From NCBI RefSeq assembly GCF_000725805.1, contig NZ_JOFT01000008.1:62001-126000 (forward strand): 64,000 nt of DNA. The letters run 5' to 3'. A program made the position numbers and the translations under genes. Positions 42,567 through 51,664 of this stretch are shown here, piece after piece. Under the pieces are notes generated by a model. That model did not search any database. It saw only the letters and a list, made by a program, of their open reading frames with translations, and had not been told where the DNA came from. The DNA comes from Streptomyces xanthophaeus. GTDB lineage: Bacteria > Actinomycetota > Actinomycetes > Streptomycetales > Streptomycetaceae. Numbering within the stretch: the stretch's first letter is position 1; the number at the start of each line of letters is the position of its first letter.

Positions 42567-42846
42567 CGGCCCCTCCTCCGCCCGGTCCCGGCCGGAGGGT
42601 CCGGCGGGCAGGGCCCCTCCACCCCAGCGCGTTCGGCACGCCCGGGCAAGCCCCCGCCCGGGTGAGCGTGCGGGCGTCGCGGGGACGGTGTGCGCGCTGA
42701 GACATGCGACGGGGCACTGCGGGTCAAGTCCGGGGCGCGCAGGGCCCATAACGTTCCGGTGTTCCGCGGGCACCACGACGTCGGCACCCGTACGCCGACG
42801 TCCGCACCCGCCCCCGCACACCCCGATTCCGATAGGCGAAGACCCG

Positions 42847-43140
42847 ATGTCCCAGCGCACCACCACCCGCTTCCTCGCGGTGTCCCTCCTCACCGCGTCC
42901 CTCCTCACGACCATCGGGGCCACCACGGCTCACGCGGCCCCCACCGGCTACGACGCCGCATGCCGCAGCAAGGTGACCGAAGCCCGCGACTGGCTGAAGC
43001 TCTACGGCCGCGACCCGCGCACGAACGACCCGCGCAAGGTCCTCGAAAAGATCGACGAAGTCCTGCCCCTGATCAACGGCCAGGTCGCGCACCAACTGCT
43101 GCTGCTCCGGGGCAACGTGTCGATGAAGTGCTTCTTCTAG
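42847..43140 (+). CDS. Small secreted protein with two cysteines
   Basis: 97 residues. The signal peptide (FLAVSLLTASLLTTIGATTAHAA) is followed by a mature domain of about 67 residues, mostly helical, with Cys in DAACRSK and at the end in MKCFF that could pair. I do not recognise the family. The ATG at 42847 is placed directly before the signal. Confidence 0.75.
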   Translation: MSQRTTTRFLAVSLLTASLLTTIGATTAHAAPTGYDAACRSKVTEARDWLKLYGRDPRTNDPRKVLEKIDEVLPLINGQVAHQLLLLRGNVSMKCFF

Positions 43141-43429
43141 AGGCCCCGACAGAAGCTGACGGCCATACCGGTGATGTCGTCAGCTTCGCCGAGGCCCCAC
43201 CATCACGGCCCTGCCCCTGCGTTTGCCCTGTGCGTCGAAGACCTTGAAGAGTCCGCCGTCCCCGGCCTCGTCCTGGTGGTACAACCCGTGGGACTGGCGC
43301 GTGAGACGGCCGGGTACGGCGAGCTCTCCCCACGGTCGGCACAAGGGCCGCCCAGGAGCTGCCGGTCGTGCAGGGCGAAATCACCGCAGCAGCGAGCCGC
43401 CAGTGGCTGCGCCCGTCGTCGGACGGTCC
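43141..43429 (-). other. Intergenic stretch with a possible gene remnant
   Basis: On the minus strand an open frame without a start codon runs from 43380 to a stop at 43180 and contains GLYHQDEAGDGGLFKVFDAQ, which reads like real protein. It lies directly downstream of the Imm7 gene and might be the end of a lost toxin gene. No homologue can be named. Confidence 0.3.
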
Positions 43430-43825
43430 TCAACCGTCGAACGGGTCCTCCAGCTTCGGGATGCACGGAGACAACAGCGCCTCCGTGTGCTGCGTGATCG
43501 CGCCCCGAGTGAGCCTGAGTACGCGTACCTCGTTCTCGTGGTCCGGGTCCTCGTCGTCGCGCACATGAAGCAGCCCGTACGAGCCGGGTGCCACCGCGGC
43601 CACATGCTCGAACAGGCCGATGACGTCCGTTGACGAGCGGTGGTTCGCCATGCCTCCCAGGTGGATGAACGGCTGCCCGTTCATCCACCTGAGGTCGAGG
43701 AGGTAGGGGCTTGCCATCCGGGCGATGCGAAGCCGGAGCTCATCGACGATCCGGCGCAGCCGGACATCGTCGTCGTCGCCGGCCGCGGTCTCACTGATCG
43801 TGATCCACCCGTGGTATTCGAACAC
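43430..43825 (-). CDS. Imm7-family immunity protein, without adjacent toxin
   Basis: 131 residues beginning MFEYHGWITISET, the characteristic opening of the Imm7 polymorphic-toxin immunity family, followed by MNGQPFIHLGGMANHR and SYGLLHVRDDEDPDHENEVRVLRLTRG. Immunity proteins bind and block a cognate secreted toxin. No toxin gene is intact nearby, so this is an orphan or the toxin gene has been lost. Confidence 0.82.
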   Translation of the reverse strand: MFEYHGWITISETAAGDDDDVRLRRIVDELRLRIARMASPYLLDLRWMNGQPFIHLGGMANHRSSTDVIGLFEHVAAVAPGSYGLLHVRDDEDPDHENEVRVLRLTRGAITQHTEALLSPCIPKLEDPFDG

Positions 43826-43834
43826 ACCTCGATC

Positions 43835-44281
43835 CTAGTCAGACCGGTCCCGGGTCAACGCTTCGGCCAGGGTCACTGCGGGGCAGCCGAGGAGTGCGGT
43901 CAGTGTCCGGCGCTGGCGGTCCGTCAGCGGGCGCAGGAAGACCGCCGCGTCGGCGCCGGTCCGCTCGCATGCGGCGGCTGCTTCGCGGGCCTTCCCGTAG
44001 CCGAGGAGCGTCTGCGGAGAGAGGGGCAGGGACATCTTGGCGGCGCCGCCGTGCGACACGCCCCGGCGCTGCACGATCCGCCCCACGACCCGGACGCCGT
44101 GCGCGGTCAGGTCAGCGGCAGCCGCGTCCATGAGCGCGGCGAAGTCCTTCTGCTTGGCGGAGAAGAAGCCGACGAGTACGGCGTCCCGCCCCACAGGCAG
44201 CGGGGGCGACGGCTCGTCGCGGGGCCGCGGCGGTGCCGCGCGGCGGGCCGGACGGCGGTCGCGTCCTCGGGTGTGGTGCAC
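43835..44281 (-). CDS. Stand-alone HflX N-terminal-like domain protein
   Basis: 148 residues from a GTG at 44281. VLVGFFSAKQKDFAALMDAAAADLTAHGVRVVGRIVQRRG, LLGYGKAREAAAACERTGADAAVFLRPLTDRQRRTLTALLGCPAVTLAEA follow the strand and helix order of the N-terminal ribosome-binding domain of HflX GTPases, but the GTPase domain is absent. A TAGCCT -10-like box ends 7 bp before the GTG, suggesting a leaderless transcript. It may modulate ribosomes like the HflX domain; unproven. Confidence 0.7.
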   Translation of the reverse strand: MHHTRGRDRRPARRAAPPRPRDEPSPPLPVGRDAVLVGFFSAKQKDFAALMDAAAADLTAHGVRVVGRIVQRRGVSHGGAAKMSLPLSPQTLLGYGKAREAAAACERTGADAAVFLRPLTDRQRRTLTALLGCPAVTLAEALTRDRSD

Positions 44282-44508
44282 GGCCGACAGGCTAGGTGTC
44301 CCGCCGCGTCGAGCGACAGGCGTTTTCCTGTGGCGCTGTCGATCGCCGCGGATCCCGAAGACGCGCAGCACCCACTGGTCGAGCCGGGTACCGAAGTCCG
44401 CCGCCGACCCGAGGTCCGATGCCGGCAGGGTCCCGGCGTCGTCGGGGTCCGCGGCGAAGTCCACGTCGGCCCAGCCGCCCCGGTGTCCCGTTCGCACCTC
44501 TGCCGAAC

Positions 44509-45276
44509 CTACTGGTTCGGGTCGAAGGGGATTCCCGCCGGTTTGGCCTTCGCGAGGTGGGAGGCGAAGGAGCCGTCCTTCAGGCCGAAGTGCGCGCTGC
44601 CGAAGTCGGCCTGGCTGAGCTTGTCGCGGAGGGTGGCCGGGTAGCCCGACCAGCCGACGAGCGCGGGGTACTGCCAGGCCCGGCGGTGGTTCTCGGGCGG
44701 CTCGTCGTTGCTGTTCGCCGCGCGGAAGCAGTGCGTGCCGACGCCGTCCTTGTGGTAGACGATCTTGGGGTGGGTGCCGTCCCAACGGATCTGGTCGCGC
44801 GCATGGATGTCGAAGTCGCCGTGGGCGGAGGTGGCGACGTACTTCGCCTCGCCGCCCTGGATCCACACCACCACGTGCTCCCAGTCGTGGCGGTGGCCGC
44901 CGAGGGGGATGCCGGGGATGGCCTGGTCCTTCTCGAAGTACAGGGCGTAGACCACGGCGCACCAGCCGTTGTTGCAGGTGGCACGCGAGTAGCCGTTGGT
45001 GTTGGCGAGGTCCGAGGCGTCGCGGCAGTTGCCGTTGAGGGCGCCGGTGGGGTTGAGGCCGCTGTTCAGGACGCCGGTCGGGCCGATCGCAGGGGTGGGG
45101 TAGCAGCCGTCCGTGTCGTAGTCGTACGCCGGCTGGAAGGTCAGCTCGATGGCTTCGGCGTTGACGGGGAGCGCCGGGGGCGGGGCCGCGAAGGCCGTCT
45201 GGGGGACGGCGATGACCAAGGCCAGGGCAGCGCCGATGACGGCGGATGATCTCCGGATGTGACGACTCGTCCGCAA
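44509..45276 (-). CDS. Secreted NLP (NPP1) necrosis and ethylene-inducing-like protein
   Basis: 255 residues from a TTG at 45276 with GGAGG upstream. A signal peptide (SSAVIGAALALVIAVPQTAFAA) leads to an NPP1 domain whose GHRHDWEHVVVW contains the GHRHDWE heptapeptide of NLP cytolysins; the metal-binding Asp/His residues and the cysteine pair (CNNGWC) are also visible. NLPs bind glycosylinositol phosphorylceramides and lyse plant membranes, although several bacterial ones are not toxic. It is a single gene in a long intergenic setting. Confidence 0.9.
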   Translation of the reverse strand: MRTSRHIRRSSAVIGAALALVIAVPQTAFAAPPPALPVNAEAIELTFQPAYDYDTDGCYPTPAIGPTGVLNSGLNPTGALNGNCRDASDLANTNGYSRATCNNGWCAVVYALYFEKDQAIPGIPLGGHRHDWEHVVVWIQGGEAKYVATSAHGDFDIHARDQIRWDGTHPKIVYHKDGVGTHCFRAANSNDEPPENHRRAWQYPALVGWSGYPATLRDKLSQADFGSAHFGLKDGSFASHLAKAKPAGIPFDPNQ

Positions 45277-46018
45277 TGCAGGCCTCCGGGCGGGGCGGTT
45301 CAAGGGGATCGGGGTGGTTCGGGTGGTTCGGGTGGTTCGGGCGCGGTTCGGGAGGGTTCCGGGCAGGCGTGCGGATCCCGGCCACGCCGGCCGGTGCACC
45401 GGGAGCATCATTCGCGAACCTCGACGGCACAGCAAGGGGCGCGGCGCCACCCGTTCCACGGTGGCCTGAAGTCCCAACCTGGCTGATTTCAGAGGTGGTT
45501 GCAGCGATGCGCGCACGCGCACCGGCCTCGCCGCCGCAGCCCCGGCCCGGCACCGGTCCCGCCCCCCTCCGCGCCCGGCTCTTCGAGCCCGGCCGCGTGC
45601 GTCGCAGACGCCTCCCGGAAGCGCATCGTTCCCGGGCGAAACAGTGACATGCCTCACAGGGGGTCCGAGGATCACGGAAGCATTACGTCCACTCAGGTCT
45701 CACCGACATGTCGAGATTTGTCCAACTGGAGTCGACATTCCCCCTCTCCACCGAAATGACCATCTCAGGGAATGGGACGGCGTGACGCAACTTGCCATGT
45801 CACAGCTGTTTCTGATGGCCGTCAGGCAGCCCGCGCGGCCCGCCGCGCACCCGGCCAGCATGACTGTCCGCCCATTTCAAGCCCGGTGCGCGGCGCCGCC
45901 GCGCGGACCGGCGGCGAGACTTGCCAGCCCCTCGGAGTGCTTCTAAGAATGGCGGCCCGCCCGGCGCTCCAGCAGCTCAGGCGCAGGACGCTTCGCAAGA
46001 AACCAAGTGAGGTCACGT
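45277..46018. other. 742 bp divergent intergenic region, with a short tandem repeat
   Basis: No gene is supported between the divergent NLP and CAP-domain genes. At 45313-45339 there are three perfect copies of GGTGGTTCG. Promoters for both genes must be here; I see no recognisable riboswitch. Confidence 0.5.
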
Positions 46019-46801
46019 ATGCAGAAGCACCGCAAGAGGAAGCACTACAAGAAGATCTCCATAGCCGCCGTCACCCTGGGCATCGTGGGCATACCCACGG
46101 CTGCGATGGCGTGCCTGGACACCCAGGAGACGGGTACGCGTACGGCGAGGGCCGCCGCAGAGCAGAGCCTTCGCCCCTCCCTCAGCATCCCCTCGTTCGA
46201 CACTCCCCCGCCCAGCGAGCCGGTGGAGAACCAGGCGGCGCCCGAGGCCGCCCCGGTCGCCACGCCCGAGCAGCCGGCACAGCCGACGGAGCAGCCCGCG
46301 CAGGAGCCGCAGCCGACGCAGCCCTCCGCCGAGGCCCCGAAGCCCCCCGCGGCCACGAAGCCCGCCAAGCCCGCCCCGGCCCCGTCGACGGCCCCGGCCT
46401 CCCAGCCGCCGACCGCCGCGCCCTCCGGTCCGACCGCCGAGGTCGTGGCCCTGGTCAACAAGGAACGCGCCAAGGCCGGCTGCTCGGCGCTCACCGTCAA
46501 TGCGAAGCTGACGGCTGCCGCGCTGAATCACAGCAAGGACATGGCCGCGCACTCCAACATGTCACACACCGGCTCCGACGGCTCGGACCCGGGCCAGCGC
46601 ATCACCCGCGCCGGCTACAGCTGGAGCACCTACGGCGAGAACGTCGCCTACGGCTACAGCACGCCCGAGCAGGTCATGACCGGCTGGATGAACAGCCCCG
46701 GGCACCGGGAGAACATCCTCAACTGCTCCTTCAAGGAGATCGGCGTCGGCCTCGCCCAGCCGAACTCCTACTGGACCCAGGCCTTCGGCGCGGCGCGCTG
46801 A
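46019..46801 (+). CDS. Secreted CAP-domain (SCP/PR-1-like) protein
   Basis: 260 residues from the ATG at 46019 (GTGAGG upstream). A basic, signal-like start (MQKHRKRKHYKKISIAAVTLGIVGIPTAAMA) is followed by a Pro/Ala/Glu-rich linker of about 100 residues that could span the wall. The C-terminal CAP domain shows VVALVNKERAKAGCSALTVNAKLTAAALNHSKDMAAH, GENVAYGYSTPEQVMTGWMNSPGHRENIL and the final WTQAFG. Bacterial CAP proteins bind sterols, lipids or wall components. A terminator-like dyad follows. Confidence 0.92.
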   Translation: MQKHRKRKHYKKISIAAVTLGIVGIPTAAMACLDTQETGTRTARAAAEQSLRPSLSIPSFDTPPPSEPVENQAAPEAAPVATPEQPAQPTEQPAQEPQPTQPSAEAPKPPAATKPAKPAPAPSTAPASQPPTAAPSGPTAEVVALVNKERAKAGCSALTVNAKLTAAALNHSKDMAAHSNMSHTGSDGSDPGQRITRAGYSWSTYGENVAYGYSTPEQVMTGWMNSPGHRENILNCSFKEIGVGLAQPNSYWTQAFGAAR

Positions 46802-46813
46802 CACCACCGGACC

Positions 46814-46867
46814 GGCCTGCCCGTCGGCCGGCGGCGACCGACCGGACCGCCGACCGACGGGCGGGCC
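46814..46867. terminator. Imperfect hairpin after the CAP-domain gene
   Basis: GGCCTGCCCGTCGG pairs with CCGACGGGCGGGCC with one mismatch, and an inner CGGCGG-CCGCCG continues the stem. It begins 12 bp past the stop. Confidence 0.55.
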
Positions 46868-47017
46868 TGCCGACCGACAGAACGAGCCCTTTGCACCGCT
46901 TGCTCCGTATGTCACCCTGACGGGGCGCGCCGGGTCACCACTCCCCTGGCGCACGACGCACGCCCCACGCCCCGGCCGGCCGTCCGACCGGCCTGCCGAC
47001 GGACACGGAACACGCCC

Positions 47018-47815
47018 ATGCCCCTGCCGCACCCTTCCCGAGCGGTGTCCGCCGCCCTCGCGGCCTGCGTGACCGCCCTGCTGGCCGCCTGCGCTCCCGA
47101 GGCCGCCGCCGGTCCTGCGGGCCCGCCACGGACGGCAGGGGCGCCCGCCACGGCCACCGCGTCGGCTGCAGCCCCGGCCACGGTCGCGGCCCCCGCCACC
47201 GCCCCGGCCGACCGCGCAGCGGCCCAGCCCACGCGCACGGCCGCGCAGGAGCCGTCCCCGGACGCCACCGCGCGGCCCCCGGAGTCCCGGCTGTTCATAC
47301 CCGCGGCGGGCGTCGAGGGGCTGCGCGTGGTCCCGTACGAGGGCACCACCGACGACGCCCCCGGCACCCGCATCCAGGACCTCGGCGTGGCCGCCAGCCC
47401 GTACGGGAAGCGGGGCGGGGTCGGACCGGGTCAGGTCGGGAACTTCCTGGTCACGGCGCACCGGCTGTCGGCGGGCGGCCCGCTGCGCGACCTGCCCGCC
47501 CTGAAGGAGGGCGACGAGGTCCGCGTGACGGCGGGCGGCGAGGTGTACACGTACGAGATCGTGGCGACCCGTGAGACGTCCTTCCGGTCGGAGCGCTCGC
47601 TGAGCGAGCAGCGCGCCGCCGTGCCGGGCGAGCCGGGGGCGACCCCCGCCCGAGCCATGATCACCCTCTCCACCTGCGCGACGCCCGAGGACCACGCCGA
47701 GGGGAACTACTGGAGCGACGCCCAGGGCAACCCCGAGCACCGCATCGACAAGATAGGCGTGCTCCGCGAGACCTCCGCCGCCACGCCCACGCCCGCACCC
47801 GCCCCGGCCGGCTGA
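47018..47815 (+). CDS. Sortase (class E/F-like) with a lipoprotein-type signal
   Basis: 265 residues. The signal ends in LLAACAPEA, a lipobox, followed by an Ala/Thr/Pro linker to about residue 85. The catalytic domain has the full sortase set: His in FLVTAHRLS, Cys in ITLSTCATPEDH and Arg in EHRIDKIGVL. Sortases of this size in actinobacteria are usually held by a membrane helix, so a lipid-anchored form would be unusual. It could attach LAxTG proteins such as the 35523-37718 product. Confidence 0.88.
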   Translation: MPLPHPSRAVSAALAACVTALLAACAPEAAAGPAGPPRTAGAPATATASAAAPATVAAPATAPADRAAAQPTRTAAQEPSPDATARPPESRLFIPAAGVEGLRVVPYEGTTDDAPGTRIQDLGVAASPYGKRGGVGPGQVGNFLVTAHRLSAGGPLRDLPALKEGDEVRVTAGGEVYTYEIVATRETSFRSERSLSEQRAAVPGEPGATPARAMITLSTCATPEDHAEGNYWSDAQGNPEHRIDKIGVLRETSAATPTPAPAPAG

Positions 47816-47823
47816 TACGACCG

Positions 47824-47869
47824 CGACGGCGGGGAGCACGGCCCTTTCGGACCGCGCTCCCCGCCGTCG
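47824..47869. terminator. Bidirectional terminator between sortase and ectD
   Basis: Perfect 14 bp arms (CGACGGCGGGGAGC / GCTCCCCGCCGTCG) around an 18-base loop, nine bases after the sortase stop and 27 before the end of ectD. Confidence 0.85.
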
Positions 47870-47895
47870 GGGTGTGCGAAGGGGTGCGCAGGCCG

Positions 47896-48795
47896 TCAGC
47901 GCACCGGGACCACGTCCCGCGCCGCGATGAAGCCGGGGCGGCGGACCGGGGCCGCGAAGGGCTCCTCGGGAGCGTTCTCCACGCTGTTGAACACGAAGAA
48001 GACGTTGCTGCGCGGGTACGGCGTGATGTTGTCGCCGGAGCCGTGCATCGCATTGCAGTCGAACCAGGTGGCCGAGCCCGCCTGGCCCGTGAACAGCCGG
48101 ATCCCGCAGGCGTCCGCGAACTTCGCGAGCGCCTCCTTCGAGGGCGTGCCCGCGTCCTGCATCTGCAGGGACCTCTTGTAGTTGTCCTTCGGCGTCTCGC
48201 CCGCGCAGCCCAGGAAGGTCCGGTGCGAGCCGGGCATGATCATGAGCCCGCCGTTGGTGGGGTAGTTCGGGGTCAGCGCGATCGACACCGAGACCGTCCT
48301 CATGCGCGGCAGTCCGTCCTCCGCGTGCCAGGTCTCGAAGTCGGAGTGCCAGTAGAACCCGCGGGCGCCGAAGCCGGGCTTCACGTTGATCCGGGACTGG
48401 TGCAGGTAGACGTCCGAACCGAGGATCTGCCGCGCGGTCCCCACCACCCGGGGGTCCGCCGCGAGCCGGGCGAAGGCCTTGCTGATCCGGTGCACCTCGA
48501 AGACGGAGCGCACCTCCTGGGAGGAGCTCTCGACGATGGAGCGCTCGTCGGCCCGGATCGCGGGGTCGGCGACCAGGCGGTCCAGCTCGCTCCGGTAGAC
48601 GTCCACCTCCTCGGGCGTGATGAGCTGCTCCACCGGGTGGAAGCCGTGCCGCTCGAAAGCCTCCAGCTCCCGCCTCCACAAGGGGCCGGGGGTGCCGGGG
48701 CCGGACCACACGACGGGGTCCTGGCGGCCGATCAGCGCCTCCTCGGCGCCCCTGGTCGGGTAGACGTCCGCAATGCGCTCGGTTGTGGTGCTCAT
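47896..48795 (-). CDS. ectD: Ectoine 5-hydroxylase
   Basis: 299 residues from the ATG at 48795. FYWHSDFETWHAEDG contains the HxD iron site and the EctD signature; the distal His is in NAMHGSGDN, and the 2-oxoglutarate-binding region PRSNVFFVFNSVEN follows. VLHQSRIN-like segment (VYLHQSRINVKPGF) is also conserved. It converts ectoine to 5-hydroxyectoine with Fe(II), 2-oxoglutarate and O2. Last gene of ectABCD, 64 bp after ectC. Confidence 0.97.
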   Translation of the reverse strand: MSTTTERIADVYPTRGAEEALIGRQDPVVWSGPGTPGPLWRRELEAFERHGFHPVEQLITPEEVDVYRSELDRLVADPAIRADERSIVESSSQEVRSVFEVHRISKAFARLAADPRVVGTARQILGSDVYLHQSRINVKPGFGARGFYWHSDFETWHAEDGLPRMRTVSVSIALTPNYPTNGGLMIMPGSHRTFLGCAGETPKDNYKRSLQMQDAGTPSKEALAKFADACGIRLFTGQAGSATWFDCNAMHGSGDNITPYPRSNVFFVFNSVENAPEEPFAAPVRRPGFIAARDVVPVR

Positions 48796-48859
48796 GGTGT
48801 TGCCTGCCTCTCCTCTCGTCATCCGTGTCGGTGCCGGTGCCGCGCCGGGTCCGCGACCC

Positions 48860-49264
48860 TCAGGCGTGGTCCGGCTCGGTCAGCAGCGGGTAGACGCCGT
48901 TCTCGTCGTGGTCCTCGCGCCCGGTGACGGGCGGGTTGAAGACGCACAGGCAGCGGAAGTCCTCCGCGACGCGCAGGGTGTGCCGCTCGTGGCCGTCGAG
49001 CAGGTACATGGTCCCGGGCGTGATGCGGTACTTCTCGCCCGTCTCCTCGTCGGTGAGTTCCGCATCGCCTTCCGTGCACACGACGGCCTCGACGTGGTTC
49101 GCGTACCACATCGACGTCACGGTCCCGGCGTAGAGCACCGTCTCGTGCAGGGAGAAGCCGACGCGCTCCCGGGCGAGGACGATGCGCTTGCTCTCCCAGG
49201 TACCGGACGCGGCCTTGACGTGCCGTTCGGTGCCCTCGATGTCCTTGAAGGAACGGACTATCAC
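48860..49264 (-). CDS. ectC: Ectoine synthase
   Basis: 134 residues from a GTG at 49264. The cupin fold is plain: [31 protein letters not shown], then [44 protein letters not shown] and DGHERHTLR, with the metal-binding Glu, Tyr and His. It cyclises N-gamma-acetyl-diaminobutyrate to ectoine. It is separated from ectB by 101 bp that hold repeated GCGGCATGC elements. Confidence 0.97.
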   Translation of the reverse strand: MIVRSFKDIEGTERHVKAASGTWESKRIVLARERVGFSLHETVLYAGTVTSMWYANHVEAVVCTEGDAELTDEETGEKYRITPGTMYLLDGHERHTLRVAEDFRCLCVFNPPVTGREDHDENGVYPLLTEPDHA

Positions 49265-49365
49265 TCTGATCTGCCTTTCTCCACGTGCGGCAGGCGGCAT
49301 GCGGCATGCGGGCGTGCCATGCGGTCTGCGGCATGCCGCACGTGACGTACGAAGTGCGCCGGCCG
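49265..49365. repeat. Repeat-rich spacer between ectB and ectC
   Basis: GCGGCATGC occurs tandemly near 49290-49310 and again as TGCGGCATGCCGCA, a palindrome, near 49325-49342. On the transcript these could form a stem-loop that sets the ratio of ectB to ectC. Confidence 0.5.
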
Positions 49366-50631
49366 TCAGGCCGTTTCGTGGACCGAGCGCGTCAGGATCT
49401 CCAGGCCTTCTTCCAGCTCCGCGGACGACACGGTGAGCGGCGGCAGCAGCTTCACCACCTCGCTCTCGGGCCCGGAGGTCTCGACGAGGAGGCCGTTCTC
49501 GTAGGCGCGTCGGCACACCTCGCCCGCCCGGTTCCGGTCCTGGAACTCGATGCCCCAGACCATTCCCTTGCCCCGGTGGCTCGCGCCCAGGGCCGCGTCG
49601 GAGCAGAGCTCGCTCAGGGCCGCGTCGATCCGGGCGCCATGGAGGAGGGTGCGCTCGCGCAGGGCGCCGTCGCGCCAGTAGGTGTCCAGGGCGGCGGTGG
49701 CCGTGACGAAGGCGGGGTTGTTGCCGCGGAAGGTGCCGTTGTGCTCGCCCGGCTCCCAGATGTCCAGCTCCGGCTTGAACAGGCAGAGCGCCATGGGGAG
49801 TCCGTAGCCGCTGATGGACTTGGACACCGTCACGATGTCCGGTGTGATGCCCGCGTCCTCGAAGGAGAAGAAGCTGCCGGTGCGGCCGCAGCCCATCTGG
49901 ACGTCGTCCACGATGAGCAGCATGTCGCGGCGTCGGCACAGGTCGGCCAGCTGTTGCAGCCACTCGGGGCGGGCGACGTTCACGCCGCCCTCGCCCTGGA
50001 TGGTCTCCACGATCACGGCGGCGGGCTGGTTCAGGCCGGAGCCCTGGTCCTCCAGGAGGCGTTCGAACCAGATGAAGTCCGGCGTCTGGCCGCCGAGGTA
50101 GTTGTCGAAGGGCATCGGCGTGGTGTGCACCAGGGGGACGCCCGCGCCGGCCCGCTTGAAGGCGTTGCCCGTCACGGCGAGCGAGCCGAGGGACATGCCG
50201 TGGAAGGCGTTGGTGAAGGAGACGACCGCCTCGCGTCCCTTGGCCTTCCGGGCCAGCTTCAGCGCCGCCTCGACGGCGTTGGTGCCCGTCGGGCCGGGGA
50301 ACATGACCTTGTACGGGAGACCGCGCGGGCCCAGGATCGCGGACTGGAAGGCCTCCAGGAAGTCCCGCTTGGCGGTCGTCGACATGTCCAGGGCGTGGGT
50401 GATGCCGTCGCGTTCGATGTAGTCCAGGAGTGCGCGTTTGAGGACCGGGTTGTTGTGGCCGTAGTTGAGCGATCCGGCTCCGGCGAAGAAGTCGAGGTAG
50501 TCACGGCCCAGCTCGTCCTGGAGCCGGCTGCCGCTCGCCTTCTCGAAGACGGTCGGCCAGGCCCGGCAGTAGCTCCGCACCTCCGACTCCACCGTCTCGA
50601 AGACACTCAGAAGCGGCTCTGTGATGGTCAA
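49366..50631 (-). CDS. ectB: Diaminobutyrate-2-oxoglutarate transaminase
   Basis: 421 residues from a TTG at 50631, preceded by AAGGAGA. Class III aminotransferase: [32 protein letters not shown], the [13 protein letters not shown] segment with the PLP Asp, and [14 protein letters not shown] with the PLP lysine. It makes L-2,4-diaminobutyrate from aspartate semialdehyde and glutamate. Between ectA (129 bp upstream) and ectC. Confidence 0.97.
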   Translation of the reverse strand: MTITEPLLSVFETVESEVRSYCRAWPTVFEKASGSRLQDELGRDYLDFFAGAGSLNYGHNNPVLKRALLDYIERDGITHALDMSTTAKRDFLEAFQSAILGPRGLPYKVMFPGPTGTNAVEAALKLARKAKGREAVVSFTNAFHGMSLGSLAVTGNAFKRAGAGVPLVHTTPMPFDNYLGGQTPDFIWFERLLEDQGSGLNQPAAVIVETIQGEGGVNVARPEWLQQLADLCRRRDMLLIVDDVQMGCGRTGSFFSFEDAGITPDIVTVSKSISGYGLPMALCLFKPELDIWEPGEHNGTFRGNNPAFVTATAALDTYWRDGALRERTLLHGARIDAALSELCSDAALGASHRGKGMVWGIEFQDRNRAGEVCRRAYENGLLVETSGPESEVVKLLPPLTVSSAELEEGLEILTRSVHETA

Positions 50632-50760
50632 TGCACTCTCCTTGCACGTTGTACGGCGTGGCTCCGCCGTGCGGGAACGCCACGCGGGGTGGTGCGGTGG
50701 ACCGGCGGTGAAGGCCGGCGGCCGGAAGGCCAGTGGGTCCAAAGGTCGGGGGCCGGAACG

Positions 50761-51315
50761 TCAGGGGGCCGGCAGCGTGATGCGGTGCAGCACCTCGGCG
50801 GCGTGTGCGTCGCTCCCGGGGAAGTCACCTGGGGCGAAGAGCAACTCGCGGGTGAGCGAGGCGCCGTGACGCTCGGCGTACGAGGCGAACAGCTGCTCCG
50901 AGGCGGTGTTGCCGGGCTCGATGGTGGTCTCCAGGACGCGCAGGCCTGCGTGCCGTCCGGCCACGCGGGCGGACAGCCCGTCGAGCAGGGCTCCGGCCAC
51001 TCCCTGTCCGCGCAGGGCCGCGTCGACGGCGACCTGCCAGACGAACAGGTTGCCGGGGGCGTCCGGGCGGCGGTATCCGCTGACGAATCCGACGGGCCGT
51101 CCACCGGTGTCGCGGGCGACCACGGAGGTACCGGCGAAGTCACGGCACCAGAGGAGGTAGCTGTACGAGGAGTTCAGGTCCAGGACCTTCGAGTCACGGG
51201 CGATGCGCCAGAGGGAAGCTCCGTCTTCCACGTTCGGGCTGTCGAGGGTCAGCTCCCCGGGAAGTTCCAGGAAGCCTCTTCGGCTGCGGGTCAGGTCTGC
51301 AGGTGCAGGGGTCAT
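50761..51315 (-). CDS. ectA: Diaminobutyrate acetyltransferase
   Basis: 184 residues from the ATG at 51315. The GNAT fold shows LDLNSSYSYLLWCRDFAGTSVVA, the conserved EctA substrate region, and WQVAVDAALRGQGVAGALLDGL with the acetyl-CoA loop. It acetylates diaminobutyrate at N-gamma. First gene of ectABCD. A TTG at 51345 would add ten residues; no strong ribosome site is seen for either. Confidence 0.96.
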   Translation of the reverse strand: MTPAPADLTRSRRGFLELPGELTLDSPNVEDGASLWRIARDSKVLDLNSSYSYLLWCRDFAGTSVVARDTGGRPVGFVSGYRRPDAPGNLFVWQVAVDAALRGQGVAGALLDGLSARVAGRHAGLRVLETTIEPGNTASEQLFASYAERHGASLTRELLFAPGDFPGSDAHAAEVLHRITLPAP

Positions 51316-51664
51316 GCCGAGGCAAGTTACCCAGCGCGAGCGCAAATTGCATGGGGCTGGAGGGTTCCATGCGGCGACGGGGCGTGATAGATGGCGAAGC
51401 GGGCTCAGGCTCCGTGATCACCTCCGCTCGCCGTTGGGATGTACGGATTTAAGCGCAGATAGCCACCCAACTAGAGAGAATGTAACGAGACGATAACATC
51501 TTCACCTCCGCCAGAACTGCCCTTGTAATGGCCGCCACTTCCCTCCCCGAGACCGTTTCACTTGCACAGGACCGGGCAGGTGCGACCCCCGCGTACGTCC
51601 ACACGCGGCGGAGGCCGGCCCCCGTGTGGGGGCCGGCCTCCGGCGCTGGAACTGCTGCCGCTGG
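51316..51664. promoter_or_regulatory. Upstream region of ectA and terminator of the CorC-like operon
   Basis: About 349 bp. The promoter of the ectoine operon should lie in 51320-51480. At 51609-51642 is a near-perfect hairpin (15 bp arms, GTGT loop) that ends the minus-strand CorC-like operon finishing at 51665. Confidence 0.75.

Noticed and set aside
45277..46018. Possible riboswitch upstream of the CAP-domain gene (such as the c-di-AMP type)
   Set aside because: I looked for conserved riboswitch elements and found none that I could recognise.
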